A DNA stretch of 64,000 bases from Mucidula mucida. Lineage: Eukaryota > Basidiomycota > Agaricomycetes > Agaricales > Physalacriaceae. Below are positions 11,673 through 21,898 of the stretch, piece after piece. The notes beneath the pieces were generated by a model that made no database searches, had not been told where the DNA came from, and saw only the letters and a program-made list of their open reading frames with translations. Within the stretch, counting starts at the first letter, position 1. The number at the start of each line of letters is the position of its first letter. The stretch is taken from contig JADNYV010000029.1 in assembly GCA_015501055.1 (NCBI GenBank), forward strand, positions 62,001 through 126,000, read 5' to 3'. The position numbers and the translations under genes were made by a program.

Positions 11673-12544
11673 TTTGTTCGCGTAAGTTTTCATTTTGGCT
11701 GATGGTTGGAGGCTATGTTCTAGGGTGGCGCAGTGGAACTGAACCTCCTCGGGAAGGTCTAGTAACGGTTCGACCGGCCCTGGCACATGTTGCGGATATG
11801 TGATGTGTGGCGCTGCATCGTGCCCACTGCCGCCCTCATTTTGCTTTATATCCCGCTGCTGCGCTGCCCCAGACTCTGAGGGCTAGCTCGCGGGCACGCG
11901 AAACGGCCAAGTGCCGGTGTCAAAACCTACGTCAAGGGCTGGCTGGCGGGTAGGTCTCAATACCGTATCAATGCCATTATTTACCGCAGTAGGCCCTAGG
12001 TGTATCAAAACAAGGGTTTACTTCACCATTCTGGAGACTAGATCCTTTTTCGCTGAATTTGAGTGCATGCTGTATGTGGCGCAAGCAGTGTATAAGTTTT
12101 ACTCGAGCTATCCCGAGCATGTGTTGCTCACCAATCCCCTAGAGATGACTCAATTCTCAGCAAATAGTACTATCCACTTAGGCTGAACTGTTCTGGATGC
12201 TTTCTGAAAGACACTGCAAACAGCTTCTTCCCCAATCAAAGTCATAGTACGCCCACGGAGTGGGTAAGTACTTAGTCATCCCATCTCAGCGGGGGATTAT
12301 TCCTGCCTTGCCAATTCAATACAATGTGCTACCGGTCGACAAACTAGCAGCTAAACTGAGGCGTGTTAGTTCATTCCGCCGACGTGCATGACTAGCCTCC
12401 GAGACCCGCATCTTACTTGCTACCTCAGTACTATGTCTTGCAAGAAATCTACTGTCCGTTCAGTCATTCAACGAGTAGCGTTCGAGGTGTCTCCGTACAA
12501 CAGAACATGTTTCAACGGAACAAGTAACAAGTTGACCTCCGACA
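11673..12544. other. Intergenic, no supported gene
   Basis: Follows the tRNA. Short frames only. A sequence at about 11723-11790 looks faintly tRNA-like but does not fold into proper arms. Confidence 0.4.
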
Positions 12545-12745
12545 TATGTAGCGCACTAGAAGCGGCATCATGGCCTCTTCGGCGACGAATGCCTGCGTGG
12601 TTGTGGATCTGAATTCTTCAACCTTTGCACCCGTGCGCTCCAAGGCAAGTTCACGGATCCAAATGGCAAGCGTGGCTTTGAGTTCACCGAGTCGTTAATC
12701 AAGACAATTTCCGGGTCCCAAGAAAGGCACCAGCGTAGTGGACGT
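12545..12745 (-). pseudogene. C-terminal cytochrome P450 remnant
   Basis: On the minus strand this fragment translates to pieces resembling the last 70 residues of the intact P450 at 16.5-18.6 kb: FLGPGNC in place of the heme loop FLDGPRRC, then ALERTGAKVEEF and TTQAFVAEEAMMPLLVRY. A stop codon follows the cysteine and no upstream P450 domain is present. Intron 9 of the intact gene has no clear equivalent here. It is a third P450-related copy at this locus, on the far side of the FunK1 gene. It is clearly non-functional. Confidence 0.75.
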
Positions 12746-13322
12746 CCCTTGAATCGTAACAAGCGTGGCGCACAAGAAACACACCAACAGAATAGGTAAG
12801 ACCAAAGTTAGCTTGGTCTTCCCGTTGAATGATTCGAGGCGCCAGGTGTGCGGGTGTCAGGGATTGAAACGCTGCTGTACAGTGCTGGATTTGTATTTAA
12901 ACTGAAAAAGATACAGTACATGCCTCCAGCTCGATCATTAGGCGGTAGTTTGAGGAAGCGCGCGCCGCCGGACCATGCTCTAGACTGTCCTTGTTGTAGG
13001 GTAGTCAAAGTGCCAAATAGTACCATGAAGCTCAGTACAGTCTGAATCAATGAATGAGCACAATATCTCCCGCGTCGTACATACTGGCGCTTTCCGCAAT
13101 CTTTTCCGAAGAAGAAGAAGAAGACGAAGAATGGCATCACATTCACAGCGAAAGCCGCTTCAGTCGATGTGGACATACAAGATAGGGGTGTGGGAATGTC
13201 CACAATGCGACCACGTGCGAGATTCCCAACTTGGCAATTTACCGCCATTGTCAACCCGCTGCGTCCACCTCTGCGCCATTGTTCCATTGTTCTGCCCCTG
13301 CGCGCCGTCTCGTGACTGCGCA

Positions 13323-13330
13323 TATAAAAG
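13323..13330 (+). promoter_or_regulatory. TATA box of FunK1 copy A
   Basis: TATAAAAG lies 72 bp before the chosen ATG (13395) and only 21 bp before an earlier in-frame ATG (13344). Transcription starting about 30 bp downstream of the box would begin after 13344, so the start at 13395 is favoured. The equivalent box is conserved in copy B. Confidence 0.6.
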
Positions 13331-13394
13331 CAGAAATTTCAAAATGTATCAAGCCATTCTCATCTTCGACTTTCTCACTCGTCAGTGGCCACTC

Positions 13395-15986
13395 ATGCTT
13401 TCCGACGCGTCGCCTACTCCCGCCTCCGATGATCCTGTTGGGTCGCAGGCACCTACAGGGCTACCCAACCTGCCAGCTACCCCTGTGAATGCTCGCACTG
13501 CTCCCCGCCTGGCCGAGTTGCTGAGCACGCCCGCCGCCAAAGGCACCAGTCAGCAGGACGCGTATACACGCGACCACATTTCCCCCTACATCCTGGAAGA
13601 TTTCAATACCTCCAGAATATATCTCTCTTTGAGATGTTCCTGCACAAGGTTATGAATCTTCCCGATGACTGGCAATCCGACGCCCATTTCATGCGATGTC
13701 TAGACGCATTGGAAGCGGATACCGAGCTCAGAGAAAGGATGGACGCGTACTTCGTTCAATGTGATGTCAAGAATCACAAGAGCAGACACTCTACGTTCCC
13801 GCATCAGCCGTGTTCAATCGGGCGACCGATGTACTTGCGAAGCTTGACGGTATCCCGCAGGATGACACCGTCTACGTCTACCGACAGGATAAGCGGCGCA
13901 TCCACGGCTCGCTGGACAGAGCTGATATCTGTCCTGATCTCTGTACCACCCTTTATCGACTATGGAGAACTTCCAAGAACAACAATCATCTTGACGAGGT
14001 GGAGGAACGAGGGCCCCCAAATCCTGTTGGCTACGGCCAGTTGATTGAATGGACGGATTGTAAGGCGGTCCGGAGGCTGATTGACGGGGGTGTAGGCGCG
14101 TATGCTGTACTTGATAAAGGTGCGAACTCCCTGCGTGATATTGATAGGATGTTAATACTTTTTCTAGATCGCCAGGACCCGCGCGACAAAATGAACATGC
14201 AACACGCGCTCAGAGAGGCGATCAGAAGCGATGCTCTCACAGTGACCTCCCGGTTGTCCGATGGCGCGCGTAAAAGGCCTTCCAACTCTCAGGCCGAGTC
14301 GTCGGTGAAAAAGAAACTCAAATCACAGCCGTCGAATGCAGCGAGCTCTGCTCATGAGTACGCTCAGCCCCGTTCTACCAAGTCACCTATGGCGACGATT
14401 CCGCCGAACGCCTGGCAACGTCCTATCAGTGCGCTGACTACGCGCTCCAATTCATGAACGACGGCGGTCTCAGAAATCATAGTTTCGGTAACCTGATCTG
14501 CGATGACCGTCTGCAGCTCATGTACTACGACCATTCTTGTATAGCCGTTGCCAAGCCTCTGAACATGAGGGCTGACCGGCGCATGTTCATGCTTTATCTG
14601 GTATGCCTCCACAAGCTATCCCTCAGCGAGCGTAGCGGCCTCCCTCGTATCGGTATCCTCCAGAACCCGAAGCCGTACCTGGAGGATTACAGCGACTACG
14701 CAATAGTCAACGAGGATTGGTACAACATTTTGTCTGGCCAGGTCCTATTGCTTCAGGACCAGACTGGTCCATTCGAGGTGACGCTGGGACGCGTTATTGA
14801 CCGACAGACCGGGATCATTGGACGTTGCACATTTATCGTCAATGCGACATGTGCCTCGAGGTGGCCCGGCATAGAGCTCATCGTCAAAATCACCTGGTCT
14901 CCGACTAGTCGTACGTCGGAGGCGGAGTTCATGCAGAGTGTTCAGGAGGTGGCAGCTCACAGTGGTGCAGATTGGGTTCTAGACCACGTTCCGAACATTC
15001 TCCATTCCCAAGATTTCCCTCATTTGCCTGATCAAGTTGGAGGACGCCTCTCGGCATTTCTGAACAGTCTTCACGAGGACGATTGGGCATCCAGCCCCGG
15101 CGAGTTCAAGTACGAGGACCGCGTTATGCGTGTCAGTGTCCATGAAAAGCTATACAAGCTGAGCGAGCTGGATACGGTCAGCAACCATGCGCAAGTATTT
15201 CACGACGTCGTGCAAGGTTCGTGACATTTTATATCATTCGTGGCGTGTGCTCAATCATTATTCTCAACAGTACATCGCTGGCTCTATGATTTCCCTCGTA
15301 TTCTCCACCGCGACATTAGCCACAGCAACATAATGTGGCATAGGTGCCGTGGTCGAATTTGTGGAGTCTTGAACGACTTTGACTTATCATCCTTCCGCGA
15401 CAACACGGCCCCTTCGTCGAAGCAGCGCACCGGCACCCACCCTTACATGGCCCGCGAGCTTCATCAAGGAGCGAAGATCTCTATACGTCATCTCTATCGG
15501 CACGACCTTGAATCGTTTTTTTACGTCCTTCTACTGCTCACCGGAGCATACAAACTCCTGGATGAGCCGGAGGTTGACGAAATCACAAAGGAGAAATGCT
15601 ACTTGCTGGGAGACGAGAAGTCTCCCTACAAGAAATGGTCTTCCCTGCATGAAGGTATACTCAAGTCAGAGAAAGAAACCTTGGTTAAATCCCGACTCGA
15701 TCCATACACGCACCCGTCCTTCCAAGGGTTGAGCGGTCAGATTAGGGACGTTAGAGTGTTTCTATTTTTGGGCATTCATGCACAGGAGACCAATGATGTT
15801 CATCATGCCCTAGCCGAGCGTCTACGCCAGGGAAGCGCATTCAGCCCCATGGTTCCGTCTGCTCCGACGGCTGGATACGACGACGAAACCTTGGGTGGAC
15901 ATTGGATATATAACAATTTTCTCAACTCCATTGGTGCTGGTTTACCCTTCGAGCGGATGTATCCTGTACCATGCGCTTTGAATTAG
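13395..15986 (+). pseudogene. FunK1 fungal-specific protein kinase, copy A, two frameshifts
   Basis: FunK1 kinases are a large basidiomycete family of kinase-like proteins, often tied to multicellular development. Exons 13395-14269, 14368-15216 and 15271-15986 have introns of 98 and 54 nt. The last exon shows the catalytic loop HRDIS, the DFD form of the metal-binding motif in LNDFDLSS, and RTGTHPYMA, as in the family. Compared base by base with copy B, exon 1 has lost one T near 13636 (CTCTTTGAG against CTCTTTTGAG) and one G near 13780 (AAGAGCAG against AAGGAGCAG). Between and after these the frame changes, so no full protein can be made. From 13810 onward the frame is open again, and exon 2 is intact across the site where copy B is broken. 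A 3-bp length difference near 14400 preserves frame, so the gene was recently under coding constraint. A sequencing error would be an alternative explanation. Confidence 0.8.
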
Positions 15987-16526
15987 TGCTTACTTAGCTG
16001 AGGAAATTCTAGATAGTCCTAAAACAATCCTCTCTCCATATGCTCTTTGTATCATATTGCACCTTGATGTCATGTTTCTATGTATGGATTGTATATACTC
16101 TGTAGAAACTTTGATAAATACAGTGATGCTTTTCTCAACGCGGAAAGAGGCTTGGAGCAAGCACTGGCGAAGTTACTTGTGCATTCATCCCTCGAGGTTC
16201 TCAGCGACTATACTCGCACTCTCAAGTGTGTCATTTCGTTAAAGGGCTTCTAGCAAGTTCTGCGAATGTCATATATCGTTGAGAGCTATCCCTCCGAGCT
16301 CCAAGGTTTGTAACGCGGTTCCTTAAAGGATTGTCGCGGGCCCCCACAGGCTCAGGAAAACGTGTTAACGAAGAACTATTTGAAGAAAGCGCTCATTCGT
16401 TCGACATCCGACATCGTAGCGATCACCGGTAGACGTGTCTTGCCATACTTAGTATATGTCCATCTATGACGACCTTACTTTCACCCTCACAACTCACAAA
16501 TCGTCTACTCAACATTACAATACTGT
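15987..16526. other. Intergenic between convergent FunK1 and P450 genes
   Basis: No gene is seen. The first 450 bp is clearly homologous to 46.99-47.45 kb in block B (inverted), so it belongs to the duplicated segment. Confidence 0.6.
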
Positions 16527-18647
16527 TCAATCCTCACTTGACGCAGATCGTTGACCTCCCAAATATCGCACAAGAAGCGGCATCATGATCTCATCACCAA
16601 CGAACGCCTGTGTAGTCGCCGCTCTGAATTCCTTAATGTTCGCGCCCGTGCGTTCAAAGGCAAAATCCCGAATCAAAATTGTGAGCATCACCTTGAATTC
16701 GAGAATAGCTGTTGATCATGAGCCACAGAACTACACAAAACACCTGGAGCTCACCGAGCCGCCAACCGAGACATCTTCTAGGTCCGTCCAGGAATGACGC
16801 CAAAGTGGTGTATGGACCATGAGGAAGTCGTCCGGTTGGAGGACCCTCAGGAGTGAGCCAGCGTTCGGGAGAGAAACTGTGACTATCTGGTCCCCAGACT
16901 TCTGGATCTGTGTTCATAACGGATATGGGAATCTGAATCACCTGCTACGAGGTCAGAAATTTGGCAGCCAATATCAAGATTGAACCAACCTGTCCCGCTT
17001 TGATAGGCAAGGACATGATTACCTCCCCATTCGCGGTGGTGACTGGGCTTCCGAAGGGAATTACATCGTCTTCGAGGGCTACGCGATCGCTGCGAGGTGC
17101 TGCAGGATGCAGACGAAGACTGACGCGACTGAGAGTCAACAGACGGCACACCAAAGGAAGCTCTTACCTTTCTCTTGTAACAGCATCGAGATATGGCAAA
17201 TTACTGATCCTATCGTAATTCAAATCACTCCCCAATTCGTGTATCTCTTGACGGAGTTTGATCTGAACATCGCGATGACCGGCAAGTTCATACAGAGCAA
17301 AGTTGACCGTGCAAGCTGTTGTTTCATGACCGACCATGCTGTAAAGTGGGGGTCGGTGCGCGTTTCCAGTTCTGGCAGTCACTCACATAAAGGTTGAGAT
17401 GTTCTCCAGCAAAACCTGATCTGACAACCGTTCGCTCTCCTTGGTCTTCCTTGAATTGTTCAGCAAGATCGTCAGGATATCCTTCCCGTTGTCAGTGGTT
17501 GAATCCGTCATCGCAGCAGCATTCGTCGCGTTCTCTTTCAACATCTGCGATCCAATCCGTATTGCAACCCGCTTGGCGATGCCTTCGTTTTGTAGCGCGG
17601 TGATTGGGAGCTTCTGGATCCACGGGAACTTGGAGATCAGTAACGGCGCACAGAATCCGATCATCGTATGTGCAAGAAGAACGTCACTGTGCCACGACTC
17701 TGAGATGTTCTTAGCATCTTCGGATTGTCCGCCACCGAAATCGTGACCAAAGGCCACGCGTCCGATAATGTCGAGTCTGTATACAGGATAGTTGATATGA
17801 TGAGAAGATTGAAGAACCGGAGCCTTACGTGCAGGAGGAAACAAAGGCTGAGATATTGGTGGACGCGGCTTCCCCGACTTGAGTATCAAGATGTTTGAGC
17901 AGCCGAGCATTTAACTGAAAACTGTTCTTTTATGGGCCACAGAGGTTCATTGGGCACTCACGTTTTCCGCGCACAATATGACGTCGTCAGTCATCCTCTT
18001 GACCGAGGCAAGGCTGTACGATTGAGGGCATCAATGACATATACGAATGGCCTTGAAGAAATCATACGTGAAAGCTGGTGCAAGCACCTTTCGTTGTTGT
18101 TGATGTTCTTCTCCCTCGGCCCAGACTATGCCCTTTCCAAACCACTTCTCTGCGTTAGGACGAAACTCGGGCGCTTTGACATAGCGATAACAATGTTGGA
18201 AGATATGCTGCGTAGATACGTTATCCGAAACTACAAGCTGTAAAAAGTTTGAACGACAATGCCGACATCGAGTATCAATACTCACGACATCGGGATTGAA
18301 CAGTGGTGCTTTGATACGATAGACCGGTCCGAGCAACGCAGCCCATCTCGAGTGCTGGGACTGCTTCACATTTGTTTCCTGCAACCAAAAGGCATATTCG
18401 TGGCCCCAAAGCCAATGTTTCTGGTGTGCAGGCTGGAACGTGCGTTGAATTAGTATCATTGACGCCCTGACAATTGCGGTCCACGTACAGCGATGCGCAA
18501 TCCATGGATGGGCAAGCTTTGCCGAACAAACAGTCGGTAGAGAAGGAAAGCGGCCAAGAGAACAACACATGGGATGGCGCTGTACATCGGATCGAATTTG
18601 TCTCGAGACTGTGAAAGGTGTGCGAAAAGCTGCAGAGAAGAAAACAT
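16527..18647 (-). CDS. Cytochrome P450 monooxygenase, 557 aa
   Basis: An intact membrane P450 with ten exons: 18647-18489, 18432-18286, 18237-18068, 18013-17962, 17914-17829, 17776-17387, 17338-17168, 17119-16990, 16941-16755 and 16708-16527. The N terminus is a membrane anchor (MYSAIPCVVLLAAFLLYRLF). The I-helix reads MVGHETTA (336-343), the K-helix ESLR (391-394), the PERW motif is at 460-463, and the heme loop FLDGPRRCLG carries the ligand Cys492. All canonical parts are present, so it should bind heme and oxidise a small molecule with a P450 reductase. A TATA box lies only 11 bp before the first ATG, so translation may begin at Met21 (18587). It is convergent with FunK1 copy A. The substrate and CYP family are not assigned. 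Confidence 0.92.
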
Positions 18648-18657
18648 TTTGTAAGCC

Positions 18658-18667
18658 TATATATAGA
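18658..18667 (-). promoter_or_regulatory. TATA box of the P450 gene
   Basis: The minus strand reads CTATATATAG 11 bp upstream of the first in-frame ATG. With normal TATA-to-start spacing, transcription would begin inside the first 20 codons, favouring the second Met as start. Confidence 0.45.
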
Positions 18668-20739
18668 ATGCGTCAGCAACTTTTTTGACGCCGGGTTCGA
18701 AATTTTATGTTAACGCTCGCACGCGGTTGCCGGAAATATGACTCTGCTGAATGGCTGCCTCACGCCTTCAACCCCGTTAACATCGCTGCCAGATGGTGGT
18801 AGGAGGTAACCTGCGTAGAAATTGATTCCTGATGACGCGCCCCAGCTCAATCGCCAGCAAGCATGAAACCGAAAGAACCCTTGGACCTGCTATCTTGCGC
18901 TAGTCAAAACACCAGAAACACACGTGTTCCTCTAAGTCTCAGGGCGTCTTGCTGGATAGCATTCAAGACAGTTGTTGTAAGCGGCGCTGTTCCAATTGTT
19001 AGGCTCCTGGTCTATGCATTATAAGGTTTCCTTACCTGTTTCGGTTAATGCAGGGGTTTCCCTCTCCAGTAGGGTCTGATTACATCATCGCAAGAACACA
19101 AAACACCGAAACCCACCGCGGGGCAAGGACGATTCACAAATCAGCAAGCTTTTCCTCCTGTCCGATCTCTTCGAGTGATGATCCTGAACGCTTTCGTCGA
19201 CACCCCCACCGCATCTTCACGTCGCGAACTTCTTGGCCAGATAACGTTGCACTGATGCTTCAAGCGGTAGATAAAAACTTCAGAATTTTTGCCACCTAAC
19301 GTTGCCTCGAAAGTCTCGACTTTTTGAAAAGCTGGAACAACGGGTCGCAGTATTACACGTACAGTTACAGTAATCGATGTTGGGGCGAAGGCATCGAACA
19401 GCATAGATCTAGCAGAGCACCAGAGGTGAAGTATATTTGCTGAGGACAACTTGAAGATAGGTTGGTCAATGAGTGAAGGCAGACAGGTAAAGTGCAAATA
19501 CCTTCTCGTGGATAATACAGAGCACGGCGGGAACCCCACATTGACAAACAGTCCGTATGACCAACACGGTGCTGGTCGTATCGATACGACCTCCTGGTAT
19601 TGCGGACAGTGCACTCCTGGGGATGAACAAGAAAGCGATCATCAACTCATTCGGCGTCGTCATGTGTTGGAGACCTCGGAAATGCATGACAGCAATGTAA
19701 TGGGCCAGCCGTTGCGTTCTACGCAGTATCAGGCATTGTCATAGAAGAAAATGGGAGCGCGATTTGGAGCGCCAAGAGCTGGGAGACGCGGCGTAGACGC
19801 GCGGATCGAATCGCGGTAATTCCTACCTCATTTACTGTAAAACCAGCGGCAAGTAACGCGACCAAAGACCTATGGAGCGGGCAGCATCGTGATGGTTCGG
19901 AAGAAAGACGGTCACGGTCACATGTAACCTCTAACAGTCCTCTAACAAGTCTAAATGTTCAACGTTTAACGTTCAACAGTCATCTCCGACTGACAACTAG
20001 GCATCCGGCAACTTTTCGGACTGGATGACCTAGTTCAAAGGAACTCAGTTATCCCGGCTTTGGCCTCCCCGTATGACAGCACAGCTCTGCCACAAATAAA
20101 ACTCTCGTCATCCTGCTCTCTCCCTTGAGCCAGTGCCGTCGCACTTTCGGATTCAAATAGAACAGCGCCTCCGTACCATATGGCTTTGAGCATATCTGTC
20201 ATGGAGGATCATGAGTTAAACGACCTGGATCATGGTTGCGCGCGCCTTCTCGCCTCCGAAGCTGTCTTATACAGGTGGAACTTCGAACTTGAACTATCAT
20301 CGATATACTCAAGCAAAGATGACACGAGCCAAGCATGGGTTGGCTTCTCCTGTCGAGAATCGAGATGGCCATGCACTCGAGTCAAACAAAGTTTGAACAT
20401 ATGATTCTTGGTCAATTGCGATTTTCAGCAACCTGCCACGGAGTGGTACCCTTACGATGCTCATGCTTGCATCACCCATGATAGATTGTAGCCTTCCTAT
20501 GACACCATCATATAACTCGTCTTCCTGGGACTCAGTGTACTGACTCACAATGACTGTTCCTCCACAACGTACGACAGATGTCGTGAATCTATCGATGTGA
20601 CGTCCCTTCGTTATGACGCGTGTGCGCCATTTGTCTGTTTAATGGTACATCGGTGTTGTACAGATAGTGATACAGTTTAATATGAGGGCGGTAGCGTGTA
20701 TAACGTCGTGTCGTTGACTCGGTGTCATCTCGATGTTCA
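18668..20739. other. Intergenic region inside block A
   Basis: No gene is supported. In block B the matching interval carries the C2H2 zinc-finger gene, of which I find no trace here. On the minus strand at about 19380-19690 a hydrophobic stretch (ELMIAFLF, DTTSTVLVIRTV, a donor, then SMLFDAF) weakly resembles a DUF6534 C-terminal half and may be a relic. Confidence 0.4.
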
Positions 20740-21105
20740 TCAGCGATAACTATAGCCATCGACCTCTCTCACACAGAACTGCGAACGCCCACTCGAAGCC
20801 AGTCCGTACCGGCTCAAATCAACTTGCTTGCATCTCAGATGTACGTCCCGCGGTCTGCCGCATCCAATCTTCACATCGCATTCGAGAGCGAAGTGAAGTC
20901 GTGCATCCCCGTCCCAGTCGTTATTATAGATTTTGGGGTGGAGGACCCATCTCGTTATGGAGGACGCTGGGCCGCTAGAGGACTACCGAAGATCCGATAT
21001 GACTATGACGCGAATACGGTAGATGGCTAGGAGCACACGCACTTGTATTGGCACGGGTCTCACGCCAAGGGGCAAGATGGCGAGAATGAGAACGCCGACG
21101 TGCAT
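20740..21105 (-). CDS. Small secreted four-cysteine protein, copy A, 101 aa
   Basis: This gene was recognised only by comparison with 42.9-43.3 kb. Exon 1 (21105-21043) encodes 21 residues forming a signal peptide (MHVGVLILAILPLGV). A 60-nt GT-AG intron follows, and exon 2 (20982-20740) encodes the mature part, ending in TGA. Cysteines fall at residues 56, 62, 72 and 91, a spacing of C-x5-C-x9-C-x18-C that copy B repeats exactly. The C-terminal 41 residues, beginning IGCG and ending DGYSYR, are almost identical between copies, while their DNA differs mainly at third codon positions, showing selection on the protein. Exon 1 has the same length in both. I know no family with this pattern. The size, signal peptide and cysteines suggest an extracellular effector-like or wall-associated protein, which is inference. 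Confidence 0.8.
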
Positions 21106-21584
21106 AGAGGTGGAGATTGATTGAGAGCCGCAGAAGCAAGGTGAGCTCAATCCCAAGTAGATGTCGGGGAGAGAAGACAAGGGTATTAGTATGTCTGGCT
21201 TTATGTAGATATACCTGGCTCAGACGGACTTGGAAGGAGGAAGAAGCCGATCCACCTATCACCGACTATAGAAGAGGCGGTACGAGTTGTCGTAAGGCCA
21301 AGATGCTCAAGCTGTCAAGTGATGTGGATAGCTTTAGATGCCTTCAAAAGAGGCGTTAGAGAGCTCTGGTCGCGTCGCGGAGTGAATGCAAGAGAAGCCG
21401 CGGGTCGATGCAAAGTGCAGGTTTCGGAATACGAAAAGATATATTTATTGTCTCCGGAAGAGCGCTGTGTATAATAGTTCGGCCTTGAGGTAAGGCAAGG
21501 GATGTAATCCGAATGTTTCAAGACTATACCTAAATTAGACCTCTTCAATTAAAGCGATGTAGATAACTTACATCTCCGTGCTAT

Positions 21585-21713
21585 TTAATGTGTGGGTCCA
21601 TCCTTTGTCAAGTGCTTGGCGTTAACAGCGACAACATGGTAGCCAATGACGGTAACCATCGCCATTAGGCCTAAAGAGTTTGCGAGTGTCAACAGAGTTG
21701 TGTGAGAGATCAT
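21585..21713 (-). CDS. ost4: Ost4-like oligosaccharyltransferase mini-subunit, copy A, 42 aa
   Basis: A single-exon frame of 42 codons starts MISHTTLLTLANSLG and continues through one membrane helix to a YH-VVAVNAK segment. This matches Ost4, the tiny single-helix subunit of the ER oligosaccharyltransferase that stabilises the Stt3 catalytic core during N-glycosylation. A second copy at 42268-42396 differs at only 4 of 42 residues, with most DNA changes silent. The start codon is 185 bp from the PWP2 start on the other strand, a head-to-head arrangement of two housekeeping genes. This suggests copy A sits in the original location. The family call rests on the remembered Ost4 pattern (MI-x-L-LAN-LG, one helix, YH-AVNAK). 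Confidence 0.8.
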   Translation of the reverse strand: MISHTTLLTLANSLGLMAMVTVIGYHVVAVNAKHLTKDGPTH

Positions 21714-21898
21714 TATCTGACAAGTAGTAGTACTTCTGTGCCGGCAGATAAGAGATACGCACAATTGAATGCTGAACGAGTTCGAGTATGATTGTGGTTG
21801 ACCGTTACAGCGAATGTTGGTACGTGTATTACACGTGATGTAATCCGGTCCGGTATCCGACGATCAGAAAATAATCTGTGGCAGTGTAAAAAGTCGAC
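21714..21898. promoter_or_regulatory. Bidirectional promoter between OST4-A and PWP2
   Basis: The 185 bp separate two divergent start codons, and the OST4 5' flank here is not conserved upstream of OST4-B. The block A to B similarity therefore ends at about the OST4 start. Confidence 0.5.

Larger units (their letters stand above)
12850..21713 (+). repeat. Inverted segmental duplication, block A
   Basis: Block A holds FunK1 (+), P450 (-), small secreted protein (-) and OST4 (-). Block B at 42.27-50.54 kb holds the same four in inverted order and orientation. Nucleotide similarity is near-complete from about 12.9 to 16.4 kb (against 50.5 to 47.0 kb), including introns and flanks. It is lower in the P450 and confined to exons for the secreted protein and OST4. 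The outer edges are approximate. Confidence 0.88.

Noticed and set aside
11723..11790. tRNA-like sequence (GGTGGCGCAGTGG ... GGTTCGACC) after the tRNA-Gln gene
   Set aside because: The T stem and acceptor ends do not pair, and no anticodon arm can be drawn.
19380..19690. DUF6534-like hydrophobic relic on the minus strand
   Set aside because: Only a short stretch resembles the family and neighbouring exons cannot be found; kept as a note in the intergenic entry.
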